Shown: positions 58,441 through 64,000 of the stretch, piece by piece
Numbering within the stretch: position 1 is the first letter of the stretch
Layout: each line of letters begins with the position of its first letter
NCBI RefSeq assembly: GCF_900105925.1
Contig: NZ_LT629791.1
Span: 6,046,001-6,110,000 of the forward strand
Origin: Jiangella alkaliphila
Lineage (GTDB): Bacteria > Actinomycetota > Actinomycetes > Jiangellales > Jiangellaceae
Direction of reading: 5' to 3'
DNA length: 64,000 nt
Notes under the pieces: generated by a model
Databases searched by the model: none
The model's input: only the letters and a program-made list of their open reading frames with translations
What the model was told of the DNA's origin: nothing
Program-made: the position numbers and the translations under genes

Positions 58441-60048
58441 TCACGGTTCCAGCGCACTCCAGGTGAGGTCGCCCGAGAGCGCGCCGGACAGGAACTCGTC
58501 GATGCCGCCGAAGCTCGACCGGATCGCGTCGGGCTGGTCGGCCTGCAGGAGGGTGAGTGCCGGCAGTTCTTCGGCGATGAGCTCCTGCGCCTGGCCGTAG
58601 ATCTCGGCCCGCTGCGCCTGCTCCTGGGTGCGCGCGGCCTCGGCGAACAGCGCGTCCAGCTCCTCGTTGCAGTAGCCGGTCGGGTTGTTGAACGCCAGCT
58701 TGCTCGGGTTGCACTTGTAGACCCGCCCGATGCCGAACTCCGGGTCCGGGCGCGTGTCGAGCGAGAGCAGGTTCGCGCCGAAGTCCTGCTGCACGAAGAC
58801 CGCGTCGCTGTTCACCGTCGCCTCGTCCTGGAGCGGCTCGGTCTCGACTCCGATGGCCCGCCAGTTGTCGGCGATGATCGCGGCCAGCGCCTGGGTGTAC
58901 GGCTGGGTGGGCACGTAGCGGAGCTGGACGCTGAACCGGGGCCCGTCGCCCTGCTGCGGGTACCCCGCGTCGTCGAGCAGCGCGGCAGCCGCGTCGGGGT
59001 CGTAGCCGTAGGTGTCGAGGTAGTCGACGTCGGCGTCGGTGGCCCAGAGCCCCGTCGGGAACGACCCGGCCGCAGGCTCGGTGAACTCCGGGTCGGCCGA
59101 CCTCGACATCAGGTCGCGGTCCAGCGCCATCAACAGCGCCTTGCGCACCTCCGGGTCCTGCAGCGGCTCCTGGCTCTGGTTGAGCCACATCGTCATGAAC
59201 GTCGCCGAGACCCGGCCGTTCTGCAGGGTGATCTCGTCGTTGCCCTCCAGGGCCTTGACGATGGTGTCGTCGACGTCGAACTTGTTGATGTAGTCGATCT
59301 CGCCGTTGACGAGCGCGTTGGCGCGCGAGTTGCTGTCCGGGATCACCTTGTAGATCAGCCGGTCGATGGCCGGCGCGCCGTCCCAGTAGTCCTGGTTGGC
59401 CGTCAGCGTGATGGTGTCGCCGCTCCAGCCGTCGAAGACGTAGGGCCCGGTGCCCACCGGAGCGCGGTTGTTCGGGTTCGTCAGCAGGTCGGTGCCCGCG
59501 TAGATGTGCTCGGGCTGGATGCTGAAGTCCTGCGGCCCGAGCGCCAGCAGCAGCGGCGCCAGCGGCTGCTGCAGCGTGACGACGACGGTCGCGTCGTCCG
59601 GCGCCGCGACGGAGGCGATGGTGCTGGTCAGCACGGCGCCGGTCGGCGACAGCGGCAGCACCTCCTGGAAGCTGAACAGGACGTCGGCCGACGTGAACGG
59701 CTCGCCGTCGTGCCAGGTGACGCCCTGGCGCAGGTGGAACGTGTACGTCAGGCCGTCGGCGGAGATGTCCCACGACTCCGCCAGCGCCGGCACGACGTCC
59801 TTGTCCTTCGTGGTGCGCACGAGGCCCTCCCCGACGGCCAGGCCGACGGTGGCGGTGAGGGCGTCGGAGGTGAAGCTGCGCACCAGCATCTCCGGCTGGC
59901 TGGCCAGCCCGGTGACGAACGTGGTCTCCTCGCCGCCGCTGCCGCCACCGGCGGAGTCGGTGTCGGAGCCGCCGCAGGAGGCCAGCAGCAGCGCCGCGGC
60001 CGCGATGGCCGGCACGATGCCGGCCCGCCGCGCGAACGTGATGGTCAT
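58441..60048 (-). CDS. Dipeptide-type ABC substrate-binding lipoprotein
   Basis: A 535-residue SBP family 5 lipoprotein with lipobox LLASC (Cys25) and an Asp/Gly/Ser linker. Family marks: ALAESWDISADGLTYTFHLRQGVTWHDGEPFTSADVLFSFQEVLP and NARVNGEIDYI-like segments. It delivers the substrate to the permeases encoded upstream in the same direction. It is coupled to the ATPase gene (4-base overlap). Confidence 0.88.
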   Translation of the reverse strand: MTITFARRAGIVPAIAAAALLLASCGGSDTDSAGGGSGGEETTFVTGLASQPEMLVRSFTSDALTATVGLAVGEGLVRTTKDKDVVPALAESWDISADGLTYTFHLRQGVTWHDGEPFTSADVLFSFQEVLPLSPTGAVLTSTIASVAAPDDATVVVTLQQPLAPLLLALGPQDFSIQPEHIYAGTDLLTNPNNRAPVGTGPYVFDGWSGDTITLTANQDYWDGAPAIDRLIYKVIPDSNSRANALVNGEIDYINKFDVDDTIVKALEGNDEITLQNGRVSATFMTMWLNQSQEPLQDPEVRKALLMALDRDLMSRSADPEFTEPAAGSFPTGLWATDADVDYLDTYGYDPDAAAALLDDAGYPQQGDGPRFSVQLRYVPTQPYTQALAAIIADNWRAIGVETEPLQDEATVNSDAVFVQQDFGANLLSLDTRPDPEFGIGRVYKCNPSKLAFNNPTGYCNEELDALFAEAARTQEQAQRAEIYGQAQELIAEELPALTLLQADQPDAIRSSFGGIDEFLSGALSGDLTWSALEP

Positions 60049-61085
60049 GATCTGTCGCTTTCTGCCGCACCGACGGTGCGGCGGTCATGAGCCGAGGGCT
60101 CGGACAGCAGATGACACGCGGCCAGCCCGTGGTCCGGGACCGGCAGCAACGGGGGGTCGACGGTCGCGCAGACCTCCATGGCGAAGGGGCAGCGCGGGTG
60201 GAACCGGCAGCCGCTCGGCGGGGCGAGCGCTGACGGCGGGTCGCCGGCGAGCGTGCGCCGGGACGGCGCGGATCCGCCGCCCCGCCGGATCCGCGGGGTC
60301 GCGGCCAGCAGGGCCTGGGTGTACGGGTGCCGGGGCGACCGGAAGATCCGTTCGGTCGGCCCCTGCTCGACGATGCGGCCGAGGTACATGACCGCGACGT
60401 CCTGGGCGGTCGACGCGACCACAGACAGGTCGTGCGTGATCAGCAGGACGCTGATGCCGCGCTCGGCGCGGATGTCGGCGAGCAGGTTGAGGATCTGGCC
60501 GCGGATGGACACGTCCAGCGCGGAGACCGGCTCGTCGGCGATGATCACGTCGGGCTCGACCGCCAGCGCCCGGGCGATGCCGACCCGCTGCAGCTGGCCG
60601 CCGCTGAGCTCGTGCGGGCGCCGGGCCAGGAACTGCCGCCCCGGCTGCAGCCCCACCTGGTCCAGCAGCCCGGCCACGTCGTCCTGGGCGGAGTCGCGGG
60701 TCGTGCGGCCGTAGAGCGCCATCGCGCTGCGCAGCGTCTCGAAGACGCTCTTGCGCGGGTTGAGCGCCGAGCCGGGGTCCTGGAAGACCGCCTGCACCTT
60801 GGGCCGGAAGTCGCGCCGGTAGTCGCGCCGGCTCAGCTGGTCGATGGGCCGGCCGTGCAGCGCGACCGTCCCGGCGTCGGGTCGCAGCAGGCCCAGCGCC
60901 ACCCGTGCGGTGGTGCTCTTGCCGCACCCGCTCTCGCCCACCAGCCCGAGCATCCGGGCCCGGTGCAGCTGCAGGTCGACGCCGTCGACGGCGAGCGCCT
61001 GGCTGGGCCCGCGGGACAGGATGCCGCGGCGGACGCCGTAGCTCTTGCTCACGCCGGTCAGGCTGAGCACGGGTTCGCCGGTCAC
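60045..61085 (-). CDS. ABC ATPase, DppF/OppF-like
   Basis: A 346-residue ATPase. Walker A is GESGCGKST, signature LSGGQLQRVGIARALA, Walker B VIIADEPVSALDVS, and the Cys-rich tail CRFHPRCPFAMEVCA is typical of oligopeptide ATPases. The start is GTG 61085, overlapping the DppD-like stop. Here the two ATPases are separate genes, unlike the fused chain at 42595. Confidence 0.9.
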   Translation of the reverse strand: MTGEPVLSLTGVSKSYGVRRGILSRGPSQALAVDGVDLQLHRARMLGLVGESGCGKSTTARVALGLLRPDAGTVALHGRPIDQLSRRDYRRDFRPKVQAVFQDPGSALNPRKSVFETLRSAMALYGRTTRDSAQDDVAGLLDQVGLQPGRQFLARRPHELSGGQLQRVGIARALAVEPDVIIADEPVSALDVSIRGQILNLLADIRAERGISVLLITHDLSVVASTAQDVAVMYLGRIVEQGPTERIFRSPRHPYTQALLAATPRIRRGGGSAPSRRTLAGDPPSALAPPSGCRFHPRCPFAMEVCATVDPPLLPVPDHGLAACHLLSEPSAHDRRTVGAAESDRS

Positions 61086-62059
61086 TGTGCCTCCCCCGCG
61101 GTGTCGGCCGGCAGCCAGCAGCGGGCGGTCCGGTCCGGGCCGATCGGCACGACCGGCGGGTCGGTGGCGCAGCGGTCGTGGGCGGCCGGGCAGCGCGACC
61201 GGAACCGGCAGCCGGCCGTGACGCTCCCCGGCGGCGGGACGACCCCAGGGATGGTGCGCACCCGCTGCTCGACCGGATCGTCGACGTCGAGGACGCAGGC
61301 CAGCAGGCCCTGGGTGTAGGGGTGGGCGGGCGCGTCGAAGACGGCGTCGACCGGGCCCGACTCCACGATCTGCCCGGCGTACATCACGTACACGTACTCG
61401 CAGGTCTCGGAGACCACGCCGAGGTCGTGCGTCACCACCAGCAGCGCCATGCCGCGGGCGCGGACCACGTCGGTGATGGTGTCGAGGATCTGCGCCTGCA
61501 CCGTGACGTCGAGCGCCGTCGTCGGCTCGTCGGCCACCAGCAGCTCGGGGTCGCCGGCCAGCGCGATCGCGATGAGCACGCGCTGGCGCATGCCGCCGCT
61601 GAGCTCGTGCGGGTAGCGGCGGCGGAACGCGGGCGAGCTGTCCAGCCCGACGGAGCGGAACAGCGCCGTCACCTGCGTCTCGCGCTCGCGCCGGTCCCGG
61701 ATCGCGAGCACCTCCTCGACCTGCCGGCCGACGGTCATCGTCGGGTTGAGCCGGGCGAGCGCGTCCTGGAACACCATCGCGATGCGGCGGCCGCGGTAGT
61801 CGCGCAGCTTCCGGTCGTCCAGCCCGGCGAGGTTCACCCCGTCGTAGCTGGCCTCGCCGCTGACGCCGTCGAGCACCGACGGCGGGATGAACCGCAGGAT
61901 GCCGCGTAGCGTCATCGACTTGCCGCAGCCGCTCTCGCCGACCAGCGCGACGCGCTGGGCCGGCCGCACCTCGATGCTCACCTCGTCGACCGGCCTGATC
62001 ACCCCGGCAGGGGTCTTCAGCGCGACCGAGAAGTCGCGAACCGCGAGTCCTGTGCTCAT
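61082..62059 (-). CDS. ABC ATPase, DppD/OppD-like
   Basis: A 325-residue ATPase. Walker A is GESGCGKSM, signature LSGGMRQRVLIAIALA, Walker B LLVADEPTTALDVT. The tail CRFRSRCPAAHDRCA is the oligopeptide-family motif. It partners with the DppF-like protein. A 24-base gap separates it from the permease gene upstream. Confidence 0.9.
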   Translation of the reverse strand: MSTGLAVRDFSVALKTPAGVIRPVDEVSIEVRPAQRVALVGESGCGKSMTLRGILRFIPPSVLDGVSGEASYDGVNLAGLDDRKLRDYRGRRIAMVFQDALARLNPTMTVGRQVEEVLAIRDRRERETQVTALFRSVGLDSSPAFRRRYPHELSGGMRQRVLIAIALAGDPELLVADEPTTALDVTVQAQILDTITDVVRARGMALLVVTHDLGVVSETCEYVYVMYAGQIVESGPVDAVFDAPAHPYTQGLLACVLDVDDPVEQRVRTIPGVVPPPGSVTAGCRFRSRCPAAHDRCATDPPVVPIGPDRTARCWLPADTAGEAQ

Positions 62060-62083
62060 CGCCTGCTCCTGGTCGTCGGGGTG

Positions 62084-62983
62084 TCAGAGGTGGCTGCTCG
62101 TCGGCCGCAGCGCGCGGTTGAGTCCGTCGCCGACGAAGTTCGCGGCGAGGACGACGAGGAAGATCACGACGCCGGCCGGCACGCTCATCCACCACGCGGA
62201 CAGGTCGCGCTGGGCCTGCTGGAGGATGTCGCCCCAGCTGAGGTTGGTCGGGTCGCCCAGGCCGAGGAACGCGAGGCCGGCCTGGAGCAGGATCGCGCTG
62301 CCCACGTCGATGGTCGCCTGCACGATCAGCGGCGGCATGGCGTTGGGCAGGACGTCGGAGACGATGATCCGCCGGTTGGAGTGGCCCACCGTGCGGGCGG
62401 CGGCGACCATGTCCGTCGTCATGATCCGCAGGACCTCACCGCGCACCAGCCTGGCCATCTGGGGCCACAGCGCCATCACAAGGGCGGCGCAGATGTAGGC
62501 GAGGTTGGCGCCGAGCACCGCGACGATGATCAGTGCCAGCGCGAAGCTCGGGATGACCTGGAAGACCTCGGCGATCCGCATCAGCACGGCGTCGACCCGG
62601 CCGCCGTAGAAGCCGGCGACCGCGCCCACCAGCGCGCCGATCAGCAGCGTGCCGAGCCCGGTGACCAGCGCGACGATCAGCGAGACGCGGCCGCCGTGGA
62701 TGATCTGCGAGAGGATGTCGCGGCCGACGGTGTCGGTGCCCAGCAGGTGCTCGCCGCTGGGCGGCGCCAGCAGCTCCTGCGAGACCGCCTGCGGGTCGTA
62801 CGGCGCGATCCAGTCGGCGGCGATGGCGACCAGCGCGACGACGATCAGGATGCCCAGCCCGACCACCGCCGGCGGATGGCCGAGGAAGCGGCGCACGACC
62901 TGCCGGCCTCCGGGGGCGGCCGGCCGCCGCCGGTTCGGCCTCCACCGCCGGGCGCCCGTGACGACGTCTGCTTCGACGCTCAT
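62084..62983 (-). CDS. ABC permease, DppC-like
   Basis: A 299-residue permease with six predicted helices. It has HLLGTDTVGRDILSQIIHGGRVSLIVALVTGLG and the EAA loop MVAAARTVGHSNRRIIVSDVLPNAMPPLIVQ. ATG 62983 overlaps the DppB-like stop. Confidence 0.9.
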   Translation of the reverse strand: MSVEADVVTGARRWRPNRRRPAAPGGRQVVRRFLGHPPAVVGLGILIVVALVAIAADWIAPYDPQAVSQELLAPPSGEHLLGTDTVGRDILSQIIHGGRVSLIVALVTGLGTLLIGALVGAVAGFYGGRVDAVLMRIAEVFQVIPSFALALIIVAVLGANLAYICAALVMALWPQMARLVRGEVLRIMTTDMVAAARTVGHSNRRIIVSDVLPNAMPPLIVQATIDVGSAILLQAGLAFLGLGDPTNLSWGDILQQAQRDLSAWWMSVPAGVVIFLVVLAANFVGDGLNRALRPTSSHL

Positions 62984-63966
62984 GCGCGGCCTCCCGTGCC
63001 GGCGCCGACCCGGATCCGCGGGTCGACGAGGCCGTAGACGAGGTCGGTGAGCAGGTTCACCAGCACCACGGCGACGGCGATGAGCAGGACGACGCCGATG
63101 GTCACCGCGTTGTCGCGGTTGCGGATCGACTCGTAGAGCAGCTGGCCCATGCCCGGCCAGCCGAACACCGTCTCGACCAGCACCGACCCGGCCAGCACGA
63201 AGCCGAAGTTGTAGCCGATGACGGTGACCGCGGGGAGCAGCGAGTTGCGCACCACGTGGCGGCGGATGATCGTCGCCCGGCTGAAGCCCTTGGCCCGCGC
63301 GGTCTCCACGTACGGCAGCGTCAGGGTGTCGTGCACGCTCGTCCGGACGATGCGCGCCACGACGCCGATCTCGCGCATCGCCAGCACCAGCGCCGGCAGC
63401 AGCAGGTGCGAGAGCAGGTCGGGCAGCCGGTCGAGACCCTCGGCGGTCGAGCGGGTGGAGTACATGCCCTGGGACGGCAGCACCGACCACTTGATCGCGA
63501 AGATCAGCACCAGCATCTGGCCGAGCCAGAACATCGGGATCGAGAGCGAGCCGACGGCCACGCCGGTGACCAGGTGGTCGAGCCACCGCGAGCGGGACAC
63601 CCCGGCCCAGACGCCCACGGCCACGCCGACGATCGCGGCGAACGTCATCGCGGTGACGGTCAGGATGAGCGTGTTGCCGAGCCGGTCGGCGATGAGGTCG
63701 GCCACCGGGACCCGGCCGGCCAGCGACTCACCGAGGTTCAGCGTGAAGATCTGTTGCAGGTACTCCCAGTAGCGCACCAGCAGCGGCTGGTCGAGCCCGT
63801 ACGCCTCGGTGACCTGAGCGATGTACTCCGGCGTGGCCGGGTAGTCGCCGATGAGCGCCTGGATGGGGTCTCCGGGCGCGAGCTGGAGCAGGAAGAACAT
63901 CAGCGTCACGACGCCGAAGAGCAGCGGGATCGCGTGCAGGAGCCGGCGTGCGGTGAAGCGGAGCAT
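62980..63966 (-). CDS. ABC permease, DppB-like, first gene visible of this operon
   Basis: A 328-residue permease. It starts LRFTARRLLHAIPLLFGVVTLMFFLLQLAPGDPIQALIGDYPATPEYI. The EAA loop is YVETARAKGFSRATIIRRHVVRNSLLP. ATG 63966 has GAGCGAGG at a fair distance; GTG 63972 is an alternative. The 34 bases to the window end hold its ribosome site, so any promoter or further upstream genes lie outside. Confidence 0.9.
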   Translation of the reverse strand: MLRFTARRLLHAIPLLFGVVTLMFFLLQLAPGDPIQALIGDYPATPEYIAQVTEAYGLDQPLLVRYWEYLQQIFTLNLGESLAGRVPVADLIADRLGNTLILTVTAMTFAAIVGVAVGVWAGVSRSRWLDHLVTGVAVGSLSIPMFWLGQMLVLIFAIKWSVLPSQGMYSTRSTAEGLDRLPDLLSHLLLPALVLAMREIGVVARIVRTSVHDTLTLPYVETARAKGFSRATIIRRHVVRNSLLPAVTVIGYNFGFVLAGSVLVETVFGWPGMGQLLYESIRNRDNAVTIGVVLLIAVAVVLVNLLTDLVYGLVDPRIRVGAGTGGRA

Positions 63967-64000
63967 GAACACCTCGCTCTCGCCTGGCGGTGGGCCTTCG

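Overview
The window is very GC-rich, densely packed, and full of four-base start/stop overlaps (ATGA or GTGA). It carries Tat-type lipoprotein binding proteins, LLM-class flavin oxidoreductases, an EspC/WXG100-like protein and MMPL/NarL-type regulation. Together these point to a filamentous, soil- or sediment-type actinobacterium; Jiangella or a related order is a guess from gene content, not a placement. I see no rRNA, tRNA or CRISPR array.

Layout, left to right. 1-2121: 3' part of a secreted GH5 glycosidase with discoidin-type domains. 2275-6361: an MMPL exporter with its NarL-type two-component system, sharing a TACTCCCCC motif. 6423-9397: small single genes (DinB-like, DUF218, phosphotransferase, FMN-binding). 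9694-13575: a sugar ABC (CUT1) operon with a clear promoter and a LacI-like palindromic operator, followed by two broken genes (13592-16641: GH116-like remnant and a sulfatase with an in-frame amber codon). 16690-17802: a DUF559-type gene bracketed by two nearly identical 50-base palindromes. 17902-19711: an SDR gene divergent from an AraC regulator.

19653-29684 is a striking bidirectional locus. Eight touching genes run leftward (DUF2064 transferase, molybdopterin oxidoreductase, membrane protein, methyltransferase, GT2, MTA/purine phosphorylase, TlpA-like lipoprotein, CcdA). A response regulator, sensor kinase, polytopic membrane protein and an epimerase with an inserted Cys/His cluster run rightward. 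It resembles parts of the arsenosugar/modified-nucleoside pathway without the radical-SAM enzyme. 29762-34739: a small alarmone synthetase, a 190-base MITE-like insertion inside a palindromic repeat, a DUF4406 gene, a GH13 glucosidase, a DeoR regulator and a dehydrogenase.

34773-44700 is a leftward operon of sialidase, sulfatase, N-acetylneuraminate-lyase-like aldolase and a peptide-type ABC transporter with a fused double ATPase. A FadR-type regulator lies divergent to it. This is a candidate sialic-acid or sulfated-sialoglycan scavenging system. 45620-48458 holds three tightly packed genes: an EspC/WXG100-like small protein, a lipoprotein, and a protein with a helical WXG-like N-terminus, RTX repeats and an M91-type HELGH metalloprotease domain, a candidate exported toxin. 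48586-49674: a SnoaL-like gene and an autoregulating TetR.

49757-63966 is a long leftward catabolic region: dipeptide-type ABC transporter, GntR regulator, two LLM oxidoreductases, three tandem DUF3830 genes, a TPP enzyme, an aldehyde dehydrogenase and a TcuA-like flavoprotein. I know of no described pathway with this set. A dispersed family of palindromes carrying TGATCA ends several transcription units.
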